A DNA stretch of 64,000 nt from Gnetum montanum (Eukaryota > Streptophyta > Gnetopsida > Gnetales > Gnetaceae): positions 1 through 64,000 of the forward strand of contig MNCI01026571.1 in NCBI GenBank assembly GCA_015680685.1, read 5' to 3'. Below are positions 34,992 through 47,074 of the stretch, piece after piece; the first letter of the stretch is position 1, and each line of letters begins with the position of its first letter. A model generated the notes under the pieces. It was not told where the DNA came from and searched no databases. It worked only from the letters and a program-made list of their open reading frames with translations. A program made the translations under genes and the position numbers.

Positions 34992-36030
34992 ATGTCTTCT
35001 TCTCATAGGGTAGATTTCCCACCTACTAATGACTCAACAAGGGAATGTAATAAAACCATTAAGAATCAAGAAGAAATTCCATAACAAATGAAAGTGATCT
35101 ACCAACATCTAAATCCATACTATTTAGATTTCACTTTCATTATTTCCCAAGATCAACAACTATGATGGTGGGACATAGAAGGAAATATTGTATTGTCATC
35201 TATTCATTTAGTTTCATCAATGATCATGGAATTATTGATGAATTTGAAACTTGAAGTAGCTACTGTAGATTATAGGTTGGCTAATGAAATACCTAGGTCC
35301 TACTAGCCCACTAAGTTCTAATTGCAAAGGATCATTTCATGGAAGCATACAATGATGCTTATAAGGGAAAAAAGGTTACGTTCTCACTAACATTACAGTA
35401 AAAGGATGATACATATGACCAATCTGGCTAATCTCATTGTCAAAATTATCCACCTCTCAATGAAAATGACATGGACCATCCATGGCTACATTTAGTCTTG
35501 GTGAGTAACTAAGAAAAAGGGAGAAGTAGATCTAACACACATGAGACCTTCAAGCCTAGGACTTCTAACAAGTCACCTAGAGAAGATCAAAGAGGATATA
35601 GAAGAAGGGCAAGCTGACACAACTCTCGTAATTCTCCATCATCATCCTTTTCATCCTCATCATAACATTTTAAAGAGGATAAACATGGCTAAGGTAGGAA
35701 GGGTAATGATCGTAGTCCTAGTATAGAAGAGACAATTGTAGGGATGGTAGAAGAGAAGGTAGACTTGAGAAGGAAGGTGGACACTAAAATAAAAAAAAGA
35801 AATAGCATGCAAAGCCAAAGGAGACATGGTTATGACAAGGATCATGAGAAGTATGATAATTATAATGAACCATTGCTTGGTACCAAGAGTATGATTAACA
35901 TCGTGAAGGTAATCTATATTCTTACAAGGAATCATAGGGGCAACTAAACCAAATGGATAGATATGAAGAACATCCCTAAGTTCAAGGGATGCTATAATGC
36001 AGATCCACAATACCATTTTCAAACATTCTA
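34992..36030 (+). pseudogene. E4 gag, N-terminal half
   Basis: MSSSHRVDFPPTNDSTRECN, then an Arg/Ser-rich stretch (35500-35640), a charged stretch (35690-35900), and MDRYEEHP / WIDMKNIPKFKGCY in other frames near 35948-36000. The last block corresponds to IKWLDMINISK in E2 and the KFLGGYDLDP block in E3. The capsid core is missing. Confidence 0.65.
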
Positions 36031-36569
36031 ACTTAACCTAAAATTTTCATAGGTTTAAGTACTTAATTAATGCATATGTATAATTATCTAATGTTATCAT
36101 ATGTGTTTCAATAAGCTAATTCAATTTCATAAATTGAATAACGAAATGATATTATTGTAGTAATTGTTGTTGTTGTTTTTAGTATACTACATGAGTGAAT
36201 ATAATTTGCTTGCTATAATATTTTGTTAAAGTTTTGTATCCTTTTCTTTTACTACTATTAGAGCTTAGGCATAAATATTCTGTGTATTTTATGATTAAAT
36301 GTTGAAATTCAATTATCCATAGAAGCTTTTCTTTTTGTCAGTTATCATTCCTTTACAAGTATTTTACTATGCATATTTTATTCTTACTATGTATATGTGA
36401 TAATATAATTCTTTGTTCATTAGGAATTTTGAATCCTAACCCTACCTAATCTATACCCTTTTTTATTTTGTCATTAAACTAGAATTAAGAGGTCATTTTT
36501 AATTATAATTAAGTATCACATAAATTAGCTTTGTTAAGGAAGTACCTTAGGATTATGTTCTAACTAGAA
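36031..36569. other. Unassigned AT-rich junction DNA
   Basis: Lies between the broken end of E4 and the first recognisable copia codons. Nothing recognised. Confidence 0.4.
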
Positions 36570-36589
36570 TATGATCTTACTGACGTATT

Positions 36590-36890
36590 TATAGAATATG
36601 CAGTAGCTAGAATCTATTATGCTCAACTTTTATGGATGAATTGAATGCTTCAAGACTATGGATTAAAATCTAAGACCTTAACCATTTTCTACAATAATCA
36701 AAGTACCATAAACATTAACAAAATTCCAATTCAACACTCATGTATAAAACACATTGAAATCAAGTCCCGTGTTATTAGGGAACAAGCATAAAAAAATGTG
36801 ATTTCATTTGAGTATATATGTGTAGAAGAATAACTTCAAGATATTATGACAATGCCATTACCTACACCATAGTTTAACACCATCAAGTAA
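36590..36890 (+). pseudogene. E7 copia RNase H C-terminus
   Basis: Reads IYYAQLLWMN, stop, MLQDYGLKSKTLTIFYNNQS then TININKIPIQHSCIKHIEIK and NVISFEYICVEE. This follows the copia pattern AQLLWMKQ.L.DYG......CDN.SAI.I..NP..H.RTKHI.I..H.IR. The catalytic Asp of CDN is Asn here (YNN). Confidence 0.85.
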
Positions 36891-37399
36891 GGCTTGGATG
36901 TTGAGCCTTACCCCAACTAATTAAGTATATAGGTACCTCAACCTAGACTAGGTGGGTTACAGGTTTATTTTTAGGTAGGTTGTTTATTTTTTGAAGAATA
37001 AGCTTGATACAATTTTTAGATAGATTTATCTTTCAAGTCCTAACATGTTTTCTCTTTGTTACGTACATTTATAGACTTTTTTTAATCTTGTGTTATATTG
37101 ATATAGTCCTGTAGTCAACCACTTCCTTTCTTGATCAATTAGATTTATGATTGGTTGAGCTAATTAAGGATAGGTCAACCAATATTGTGTAAAAGTTTTT
37201 AAAATTTTTTGTTCTTTTTATGGTGGACCCCACTTAATTGGTTGATGAGCCCACATTAAATATCATTTTGAAAAGAGATATTTTGCATTTTTCTATTCTT
37301 ACCTTGCCCTCTAATCATCCTTTACTTTCTTCATTGTGTTGTGCCACTAGTTTACCTTAATCACTTCTCACTATAGTCTTGTCATGGCACATCGCTCAA

Positions 37400-38520
37400 A
37401 GAGAGAATCTTAGCACATTGTGGAGTTAAAGAGTGAAAAAGAAGAGGTCCAACTATTCTCATCTAATGGAAACAAAGAAAAGTGGTTAAGATTCGAGTCT
37501 AGAATAGTGGTTTCAAAAAGAAGGTAATTTTCATCTAGTTGAAAAGCTTTTTTGGTGTTAAGAGCTTCTTTGATCAAGTAGGATAGGGCTCCTTGTTGAA
37601 TCTTCATGGAACTATATATCCTCATCTTGTCTATCTATTCTATTATAACATGGAGCTAGAAAGCAATGAAAGATTCACCTCTTTTGTGCTTGTTCATCAT
37701 ATCACTATCATGTTAGAGAAAATTAGTTAGCTATTGTATATGCTTGCATGAACTCTTTGCAAGTTCTCGAGCATAACACTTATCCTAGAAAATTATGTAG
37801 ATAAGGTTAGGATGATGTAGCTTCTCTATGGATGAGATTTCAACCACAATTACAACATAACGAATAAGGATTTGAATCCTAAGTTCCATTTAATTACTAA
37901 TTTTGTTGACAAACTTTCTACCTAAGTGTGAGCATTATGATGAAGTTCTAGTGGTGGTTTTATTAGTTATGTTTTGTATGACAAGCAAGAGGAGCTCAAT
38001 GAACCTTAATATATTTTTCATGTCTTGGTTTCACATGCAACAAAGCATGGCCATTTTATTTTACCATTTAGTTATCTAATTACCACTCTAATTTAGCATG
38101 CACATGTATCAATTCTAGATAAGGAGGCAAAGGCCAAAGTCTCAACACTATGATGGATCTATTCTTTGCCAAATGAACCTAACAAGATTAGTTAAGCATA
38201 TTTCACCATCAACATCTAAAAGGAGGAAGAAGAAGATAGTCAATCAATCTATTTAGGGTAAGATGATTAAGACCCTAAACTCCATGAAACAAATGTCAAC
38301 CAAGTAACATTACCACTAAAAGAAAATGATCGAAAAGCTTAAAGAGATAGGTGCCATTGTTGATTTTGAGTTTGGTGCTAGTGTGCAAGTTCCATTTGAC
38401 ATTGAAGAGAGTGGTAAAGAAGTAAAGATAGTAATGATAAGTTCTTAGAGCTCTAAAGAGAAGGAACATGCTAAACCAGGTGATGCTATGGCATCCAAGT
38501 TAGAGAAGGAGGAGTGATCT
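37400..38520 (+). pseudogene. E7 third ORF, plant transposon-protein-like
   Basis: Decayed coding sequence with YIFHVLVSHATKHGHFILPF then SYLITTLI (38010-38090), recalling the pattern of the putative plant transposon protein family (GH..LP....I..L....GV) found in plant LTR elements. A Lys/Glu-rich tail ends ASKLEKEE at about 38515. Frames are heavily broken, so domain naming is tentative. Confidence 0.45.
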
Positions 38521-39031
38521 ATTTCACCTTATCCTATGTTCCCTTGGTAGCCTTTTAAATTTTTTTCCTTTTGTTGTTTTTTTGGTTCTACCATGACCTT
38601 ATCAGTTCTTGTTGTCTTTCTTTACAAAAAGTCTTCATCTATTAATTTTGGGATATGGCTTAGGCACTTGTGGCAAATGAAAAAAATTTAAAAATTATAG
38701 AAAGCTATGTAGTTGACTTTAAATATTTGTTAATATACAACTCTAATATTATGTATCGTCTACTACTTCATGATACTTACTTTTATTTGTTTCATTTCAA
38801 ATTCATTTATAATGCTACTTTTCTCAAATAATCTTTCACTTTCAAGTGCATATATTAATATGTTTGTATTTTATAATTGGAAAAAAACCTTAGCTCTAAA
38901 GCTTTATATGATTTACTATTTTCTTGTAGAGATATTATTGGTTTTTTATAAGGTTTTTGATGTATCATATTATCTTTATCACTAGTATTATACTCTTGGC
39001 ATTAGGCTATTGTATATTATATGATTCCCAG

Positions 39032-39880
39032 TGATGAACCATGATTTGTCAGGCTCCAATATCGGATCTGCGATATCGAGGACGTGATATTGCGGCCTAG
39101 CTAACAATATCGGATACACAATATCGTGATTCCTGTGTAAGCCTATAAATACACATTTGGGCACACATGAAGAGGAAGTAAGTGTAGAAGTGGAGCCTTT
39201 TTGTTCAATTTTTTGTTCATTTCAATTTTGTCCCCCAGTGCATGCCCATAGTGTGATGATTGTAATTGTACGGAACCTTTATTCGAGTGTGACGTACTTG
39301 GACACGCACATAACCGGCAATAAAGATCGATATTACTTCATCATTGCAGCATCCACATAGCTTTTAATTACTTTAACTATTAATTGTTATTTACTATTTT
39401 CTTTAGTTAATATTTAGTTTCTTTTCATTTACATTTTATGCTATTAATTCGGGATGAGTACGAGTTAATCACGAGCATTTCAGTGTGACTACTTGGTATC
39501 CCAGTAGCATATCTAGGAGTGCTTAAGTAACATGTGCTTGGTGATCCTAGAAGTAGTACATGAAGTCCAAGATGTGTACAAATGATTAAGGATGGATTCT
39601 CATCGCACTTACGATAGCTTAGATTTTTCATCTCATTCCCTATTAAGGTTATTTCCATTATCTCTAGGAGTAGCACTAGTTTAGGATTACATCATTGGCC
39701 TCACTTTGGACTAAAACATATGTGAAAAAGCAAATACTAGTCCAAGTGGAAAGATAGTGAACTACAATCAACATGTAACTATTTAAATACCACAACTAGT
39801 CCATCTATGGAGTTTGATCCAATCATGTGTACACACTCGTATTCGTATGGTTGAGTGTAGGGGTACCTAGCCACTCATCA
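39032..39880 (+). repeat. E3 5' LTR (849 bp)
   Basis: TGATGAACC...CTCATCA. U3 has a cluster of ATATCG/GATATC words (39059-39126). The TATA box CCTATAAATA is at 39142-39151. A candidate short transcript leader follows with GATGATTGTAATTGTACGG. Near-identical layout in the 3' copy. Confidence 0.92.
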
Positions 39881-39881
39881 T

Positions 39882-39899
39882 TGGCGTCATTGCCAGGGA
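39882..39899 (+). promoter_or_regulatory. E3 primer-binding site (tRNA-Asp)
   Basis: TGGCGTCATTGCCAGGGA matches 15 of 18 bases of the tRNA-Asp complement, the best of the four in the window; all three differences are transitions. Confidence 0.85.
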
Positions 39900-40011
39900 C
39901 GGTGCTAGTTATTTAGATTAGTTACATCATACAAGATTTCTGTAATGTATTCACAATATATCTCTTAGAAAAGAAATTAATTTCAATTAAGTCACACACA
40001 AATTCACAACA

Positions 40012-42055
40012 ATGTCTCTCTCACAAGATTATGATAATGCAACAACTAGTAAGGCAATTCATTGGAGAACCAACGAAATATATAACGATGAAGATGATGT
40101 TTGGGGTACTCAATCTAATGCAAGGGTCTCCTATGTACATAAATGAAGACAACATTGTCCCAACTCATAAATGCATAACCTACCTAGTGATGGTGAATCC
40201 TTTCTGGCCACTAAGAGCCTAATGCATATACAAGAGGCTATTTGAATATCCTGCAAGCACTGTAAGGAAAGTCATCTACCCAGGCTTAATTTAATCAACT
40301 TTCCCAAATTTTTAGGAGGGTATGATTTAGATCCACTTCATCATCTACAAGACTTCCATGATGCCTATGTATGGAAAAATATTGATAATGGGTGGCAAAA
40401 ACTTAAGCTCTTTCCTAGGACACTCGTTGGCCATGCAAAAGTATGGTATAGGTCCTTAAAACCAAAATCAATCTGACGTGGGCCAACAATGATAGTACTC
40501 TTCAATGAAAGATATCAAACCTATGCAAGAGTGTCAACCTTGAGGAAACAAATCCAAGAGTGGAAACAAGCACAACATGAACCCTTGGACATGGCCTTAG
40601 AAAGATATTATGCATTGTTAAACAACTACCTAGGCCATGGATTCTCCATGAAAAAGGCTAATGTACCACATCATAGATGGACTCCATAATGAAACAAAGG
40701 AGACCCTAGAGATATATGCCTGAGGTCAAATCTATGAGTTATGAACCCATCAATTCCAAGAGCTTATTAATCGGGTAGCAAAAGAAGAAGAAGAATTGGC
40801 TAAATGGGATAATGTTGAAAGCTCTCGAAGGGATCAAAATCTTGAATTAGCAAAGGTCCATGATCACGAAGAGGAGAAATCAACTCACCTCAAGGAGATG
40901 GAATCATCTTTGCCAATACTATAATCACTAGAAGAAATTGAGGCAAAGAAAAATAAGATGATGGAGTGGATACAAGAAAAATGTGGAGAATATGCTAACA
41001 TTATTAGAGGTAGAACCATGACAAACTAATAAATACGAAAGAATACCACTAGACAATCAAAAAGAAGGGTTGAAGAAAATAAGGATAAGAACTCAACTGC
41101 TAATCCTACATATCAATGTAAGATTTTCCTGTATGATCACCCCAAAGGTCAATGCCTAATTTTTTCACATTTACATGAGCATTGGGGAAGAAATTTACAT
41201 CCAGAGTTCATACTAAAATACTATGTTCAATCACAGTGGAAAAAATCCTAGTCATGGGGGAGGCCACCCCCAAACTGGTCACACCCTTCATATCATCCAA
41301 ACCTAGGTGCTTATTAGGTTCAACATCCTATTTCCCCAACTAGTTAAACATCCTCTATCTCACCACATTATTATCATTCTCCTAAGTATTATCAGCCCAT
41401 GTCCTCTCCAACAAAATCACCCCCTTAGGTGCCTTACACTTCTCCTCAAATTCAATATTCTCATCCTTCATCCCCTTCTACATCACCACTAGTTGTGCCA
41501 GAAGGATTTGCACCACAGCATCAACCCACAAACATTACTTGTGCTACTACTATCAACTACAGCGGGAATCCTCCACAACATTAAAGGCATCCCTTCTTTA
41601 GACATGATTGTAGAAAGGGACAGCATAGTTCCAAGACCACTACATCCTCCAACTCAACATAAGTTCAACACTATGGTTCATCTTTCTCCTCAAATACAAC
41701 ACCTCGTGTTATCTTATCAGGGCCACTAATCAATACTCCAACTACCATGCGGCCCAATGAATACAACGACATAGGGAGAAATATTGATCCTTGCATACCA
41801 TCTTATGGTCAAGGGTGCCATAGTGGGTCAAACCCGTATCAATTAACCACATCTTCTAACTTTCCCCACTATGTCAACTTTAATACAATGTGTACACCCC
41901 AATTTGGATACATTCCAGCCACGACATCAAAAGACACCCAGTCATTTGGATATGACCGAGTTCCAATATTTCCAACATGCATAGATCTAAACCTTCCAAT
42001 TATTAATTCCTACCATGATCAAAAGTTTAGTTATTGGGGATATCCCCCATTCTAA
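40012..42055 (+). pseudogene. E3 gag
   Basis: The ATG at 40012 is 131 nt from the LTR (MSLSQDYDNATTS). FPKFLGGYDLDPLHHLQDF appears at 40300-40360, then the capsid core FNERYQTYARVSTLRKQIQ, EWKQAQHEPLDMALERYYAL and LNNYLGHGFS (40492-40652), HIDGLHNETKETLEIYA (about 40669-40722) and ELINRVAKEEEELAKWDN (40758-40811). The C-terminal part (41240-42052) is Pro/Tyr/Gln-rich and ends KFSYWGYPPF and a stop. The last 102 codons (41747-42055) are open. It shares blocks with E1 and E2 gag. At least four stops or frame changes; no zinc knuckle seen. Confidence 0.82.
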
Positions 42056-43174
42056 CAAGTAGGATTAATAAATGTTTTTCCTTTATTTTTCTTTAATTTT
42101 ATAATTTTTTGTTTTCCAGTTTTTAATCTTTTAGTTTGTTGTTTTATCTTTTTATTGGTTAGTTCATTTTTTTATCTTTTTATCTTTTTATGGGTAATCT
42201 CATCTATGAATAAAATAGTCATATGACTCATTGGTTGAGGTGTTGTTCTATGATATCAAGTCTCGCCTAGTTAATTATTTGGATAGCAAGCCCACCACAT
42301 CCACCCAACCATTCTATTAATAAGAGGTTCTACTCTGGGTATGATGATATTCTTATCATCATAAAAACTTAAAAATAATTTTGTGCTTATTATTCCTAAA
42401 GCAAAAAATGATGGACTAAGTGGGAATGGCCAAGGTGTGACATCAAGGAGACTTGTGGATTCTTTTTGGTGACATCTGTAGGTGCTATCATGCAGCTGGT
42501 TGTACTAAGATCCTTATATATCTAACGAAAAATGGGAGTAAGAGTAATAAAGGCACTTAATAAAGAAACTAAATGCTATTCTCGGGTTTTCGACTGGAAA
42601 GACATGCATCCATGCCTGAAGGTAGGTAGCTTCTCTGGATTACGCATCAAGAAAAAGGAGAGAAAGAAAGAAAAAGAAAAGAGAAAAAAAAGAAGAGTGT
42701 GCCAAAGCGGCTAGACTAAAAGAAACAAAAAGATCAAGACAAATGTGCTGCAAAGAAATTCCAAATCACTCCTCCCTTGAACAAAACGCCAAGTGATCAT
42801 ACACCTTACTATCATGATGCTTTCATGGTTGTCCATCATTGGATGAAACAATGTGATGTCACTTATCGGAGGAATGGACTTGGTCTTGATTTTGAACTGA
42901 TAGGCTAATCACACATTAATCACGTCCTACACTCAGGATTGATTGTGCCCTAGGTCAGTTACCTCATGTCCCAATCTTTGTAATCCCTTCTACAATTCAC
43001 CTCATCTCACTGTTCATGTATTTGTGACTCATGTCTTGTGTATCATTGAACTCATACCTCATTATGGTGGTATCTATATGTGTGTGTTTTGTGGAATTGG
43101 TGTGGATTAAATTTCAACCTTTTAGTGCCTACAGACATTTTCATGTATGGTTAGGTAAGGGCATCATAGGTAGG
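42056..43174 (+). other. E3 non-coding middle, with purine tract
   Basis: T-rich gag 3' flank (42060-42200). 42655-42705 is about 50 bases of almost pure A/G. GGAATGGACTTGGTCT (42872-42887) recurs in E2 at 22816-22831. The ORF at 42532-42714 is low-complexity and rejected. Confidence 0.6.
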
Positions 43175-43201
43175 AACCTACTTTGGGGAGGACCCACTTG
43201 C
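43175..43201 (+). promoter_or_regulatory. Conserved 27-bp block shared by E3 and E2
   Basis: Identical to 23123-23149 over all 27 bases, with similar flanks (AAGGGCAT upstream in both). Holds GGGGAGGA. Confidence 0.75.
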
Positions 43202-43509
43202 GTAACCTTTGTAATTTACACTTTTTGCACATCATCATCACATCATTTTATACCCTCTGAGTACTACATTGCCAACATTATTATTTCCTTTATCATCCTT
43301 ATAATTCAAACATTCCTATGCACCAAAACATGTCCTTTTTCCTCATCCTATTCATGAATTTCATTGTCAGATTCTACTGCATTATACTTTTGGTACCTTT
43401 TGATCTATTCAATGTTACCATAGACCTTTCAAATTAACCTCCAATCTTTCATTTTTGGCCTTGGATATTCAAAAATTTATCAATTTTTCCAAGTACCCTA
43501 TTTTCAATT

Positions 43510-43600
43510 GGCTGCAATATCGGGCCCAACGCAATATCGTGTCCATGTTGCCTAGTACGCGATATCACGTCCATAAAACTATATATATATGGACCCCTGC
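43510..43600 (+). promoter_or_regulatory. E3 internal promoter candidate
   Basis: AATATCG at 43516 and 43533 and GATATC at 43561 repeat the U3 word of the E3 LTR. They are followed by ACTATATATATATGG (TATA box, 43578-43592). The layout (motif cluster then TATA) copies that of the LTR and lies about 500 bp before the second ORF. Confidence 0.65.
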
Positions 43601-43779
43601 ACACGTCAACGTCATTTTGCACTATTTATGCGAGGGGAGTTGTTCAAATTTTCTTCCACGAATTTGTTAGCTTACACACCTATCCTTTAAACATCCATAT
43701 CTTACTCACTACTGCTCCAATTTCCATTCCAATTGAACCTGTCTGAACCTGAAGTGTTCAACTTAGTCATGGGGGAAGG

Positions 43780-44092
43780 GTATGCTCCAAGTTGTGCATA
43801 ATTTTTTCCAAAATTCATTGTTTCCTAAAGGATATCATAAAGGATAAATGACCGTAAAAATGTTAAACATGTTGCCAAATCAATTTTATCTCTTCACCCA
43901 CACCATGAGAATTAAATTTTGGAGCCACCTAATCAAATTAGGCCTAATATCAAAACTTTTAGGGAACATTTTCATAAAATTCACTAACTCTAGATCACAC
44001 TAGACAAGACATGAATTCATTAAAGGCAAGAAGTAAGGTATAAATCAAATTTTGTAAATGACCTTACTAATAGTTGGCCTATGTGATTGCAG
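43780..44092 (+). other. Predicted 5'-leader intron of E3 second ORF (313 nt)
   Basis: Donor GG|GTATGC at 43780 and acceptor GATTGCAG at 44092, with a branch-point-like TTACTAAT at 44064-44071. Directly followed by ATGGGCCCC. Same boundaries and almost the same length as in E2. Confidence 0.6.
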
Positions 44093-46880
44093 ATGGGCCC
44101 CTACAAGAGGACAACAAGGAGGACCCTCTCAAGGTGCATCCAAACAACCAAGGAGAGGTAGAGGTTGGGTGTCTCTTGAGGAATATATGGAACAAGAGGC
44201 ACAATCCTTCAGTATCGATCAGGAACCTCCTGTTACGATACAATTGGGACATGCTGAAGGTGGCGTCGATGAAGCACCTGAACAAGGACAACATCTCATG
44301 TTGTCCCTGGAGTGTGTTCAGGTAATTCATGAAAGGTCCACATTAGCAACTATGATAGTGGAACTCAACTTCGGACCTCTCACTAAGTTTGCTCCTGAAC
44401 CAGTCAGGGACCAACTTAAAGGATCCCCATTATGGCCTATTCTCTGCCTGTACCTAGGAGAGACATACCAATTTTAGCAGAACAAAGAAGAAGCACCACT
44501 GTTGATATTGATGGTGTTTCTATGGATTTCTTTGCTAAAGTCATTTTGGAGGTGTTAAATCTTCTAAATACAAGGCCAAAAGTTGCTCACTTTCCCACTT
44601 TCTCTTATGCTAATGTGCATAAGATCTGGTTGAAAAGGGCATATGGAAAAGAAGACAAAGCATATAGAGAGCTGACACTTGAAGAGAGAATTTACTTCAA
44701 GATTGGCACATATCACATCTTCCTCACAAAAGGATTGAACAAAATCTCCACATATGTAGCTAGGAGAAGTGCTATATTGATGGGCAAGGTTAATGCCAAC
44801 CTACCCATCTATATCTAATAGATATTTTGAGGTAGTTCGAAGAATGCAAGATGGGGAAGTTCGCATTGCCCTTCCCCTGTCTCATTAGGAAGCTGTGTTG
44901 GTGTGCTGGAATTCTAGGGTACACCAATGACATCCCTAGAAAGATCCAAAATACTTCATTTGCTAAATTGCTGAAGGCACCAACCCCAAGGAAAAGTGTT
45001 GGTGAGACACTAGAGCCTAAACAAGAATAGATAGTGGGGCCCACAGCACCTTAAACTACAGGGCCTAGCCAACATCCAAGCATAAGGCCCAATCAACAAC
45101 AGGAAGCAAGGCCCAATCAACAACAGGAAGCAAGGCCCAACACAAGCTAGCAAGACCAACCGCCACCACCACCGTAGGACTATTAACTGTCGATGAGGCA
45201 TCTTAGGGCCATCGCTGAAATAGTTAGTTGGGGAAGCTATGATGAGACCAATCTCTTCAAGGTCATAGACGATGACGTATGACCCATAGTCTCAATTCAT
45301 TATGCACAAGGTTAGGTATCAATTCAAATAGGAGGAGGGACATCACATTGCTCACAACTGATCTCAGGGAACGTTGCATCTTTTCATGTGCAATTAGAAA
45401 CTAGTGAAGGTGCCACAATAGTGGTCATGTAGCACCAAGATGCAGTGGGAGCCACAGAAGTGGTCATAGACCACACAAAAGAATCATTCAATGTCCTTGT
45501 TGTGCCATTGATAGATTTTATAGGAGCATGTGAAGCTCAAACTTTGGCTGGTCCCGATGACTTATACAAAGCATGAGGATGTTCTCGATCAGTTACTACA
45601 GATAGGACAAGTGATGACATCCCTATTTGATATCCCTCAAGATGTCACAACAACTCAGTCAGATCTCATCTCCAGAAAAGGGAAGCTAGTCATGGTAGAG
45701 ATCAGGGTCGAGCATGCAAAGGTAGAGTTAGAAAGACTCCAAGAAAAGATCATCACCCTGCAAGCTGCATAGTGTAACCCATCTCAATTCATCCCCATAG
45801 ACCAACTAGAGTCCTTCTCGATAGAGAAACTCAATAAATTGTTAGTAGAGAATAAAAGAGTGGCAGAGGAGAAAGAGAAGGCTGAATGGGATGCTTCCAA
45901 GGTACAAGCTCAAATTTATGCACATGCCAAAGCACTCAAGGCCTTACAAGAGGAGAATAAAGAACTTGTCGCTAACAATCTCTAGTTGACCACTGTTGAA
46001 AAAAAAATGAATGTTCTCGAAGAAAATTTTCAACAGTTACAAGAACAATTAGTCAGGGTCAACTAGGACATGAATTGCTTGGCCATAGAAAATGGAACCC
46101 TCTCAATGAAGGAGGTACACGCAATCCGTCAAAAGATGGCAATTGAAATCAGCGCATGGTAGAACGAGACCAAGCAACATGAAAAACTCAAAGAACATTT
46201 TAGAGACTATGTGGGGATGTACAAGTAAGTAATTGAAAAAGAAATTCATATGGCCAAAGCCCACATTAACACCTTCAGTGCTTGACACGCTGATTGGCGG
46301 GCCATATTGGATACCTATGCATTCATCCACCAAGCAGAGCTCAAGAGCCAGGACCTATAGATACAAGATCTTATAGAATACATGGAGTTGGCAAACTTGC
46401 GGTATGCCAACTTGGACATGTTGACAGTAGGATGCCCAAGAACAAAATTAGAGAAGTAGGTAGCAACCACCTACACAAAATATGAAACAGAATTTGCTAA
46501 GCGCAAGAAAACACTACAGAAATTAGAAGGAGAAAATTCTAAGTTAAAGATGGTCAAAACCAGCAACCAGGGACAAAAAGATGTCATGGCAGATTTAACT
46601 CAATGGCTCATGGATTACCAAGGATACAAAGATAAAGCTAGAACCTATGAAGAGGAATGATGACTATTTTTGGCTTGGTATTTCAAGGCCAACCAGATGT
46701 TTGCATAACTACCATGTCCATGGGAGGTTCTGACTCCATCAAACATTAGATCATCAGCATGGACGACATAGGATCCCTAAACCGAAGAGGAAAAGCTCCA
46801 GGAACTCCTTTAGAGCCATCAATTTCCAAAACCTAGAGCACAAGACAAGGGGAAGAGATCCATGGAGGAACCACTGCCAC
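44093..46880 (+). pseudogene. E3 second ORF (plant transposon-protein-like plus coiled coil)
   Basis: The ATG at 44093 aligns with the E2 second ORF but is one base out of frame with the long open stretch 44058-44477, so one base was gained just after the ATG. The N-terminal part is Gly/Arg/Gln-rich (PRRGRG). FFAKVILEVLNLLNT, LTLEERIYFKIGTYHIFLTK (44670-44730) and ALPFPCLIRKLCWCAGI (about 44864-44915) recall the putative plant transposon protein family. From about 45530 to 46660 there is a long Leu/Lys/Glu coiled coil (VEHAKVELERLQEKIITLQA; EENKELVANNL; LEENFQQLQEQLVRVN), including YANLDMLTVGCPRTKLEK, shared with E2. No enzyme motif. Nuclear or cytoplasmic location cannot be told. Confidence 0.65.
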
Positions 46881-47040
46881 TAGGACCGACATGAGTTCTA
46901 ATAAATTTTCTAATTCTGTGTCTATATCCATATTTTGTTATGTTTAGTTCTCCACTGTGGCATGAATAAATCCCTAGTTAATCAATAATCCCATACCTAT
47001 CCACTGTGTAATCAATTGAACTTGTTCTTATTTTGTTTGA

Positions 47041-47074
47041 CTCGAGGATGAGTTTTCATTCAGTCGTGTGGGTA
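47041..47074 (+). promoter_or_regulatory. Conserved 34-bp block before E3 3' LTR
   Basis: CTCGAGGATGAGTTTTCA... ending GTGTGGGTA, same length and position as 26981-27014 in E2. Candidate plus-strand priming region. Confidence 0.6.

Larger units (their letters stand above)
34061..36030 (+). mobile_element. Element E4: truncated Ty3/gypsy (LTR plus gag start)
   Basis: LTR, primer site and gag N-terminal half are present, then similarity stops at about 36030. The LTR end, leader length (132 nt) and gag start match E1-E3. Confidence 0.7.
36570..39031 (+). mobile_element. Element E7 part 1: Sirevirus-like Ty1/copia 3' half
   Basis: Holds the last part of copia RNase H (36590-36890), then about 1.1 kb related to a third ORF (37400-38520), then AT-rich DNA cut by E3 at 39031. 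The element resumes at 47935 and ends with a polypurine tract and a 3' LTR. An extra ORF between pol and the 3' LTR is the mark of Sirevirus-type copia elements. Confidence 0.65.

Noticed and set aside
42532-42714. Lys/Glu-rich 60-codon ORF
   Set aside because: Made by the purine tract in E3; low-complexity.
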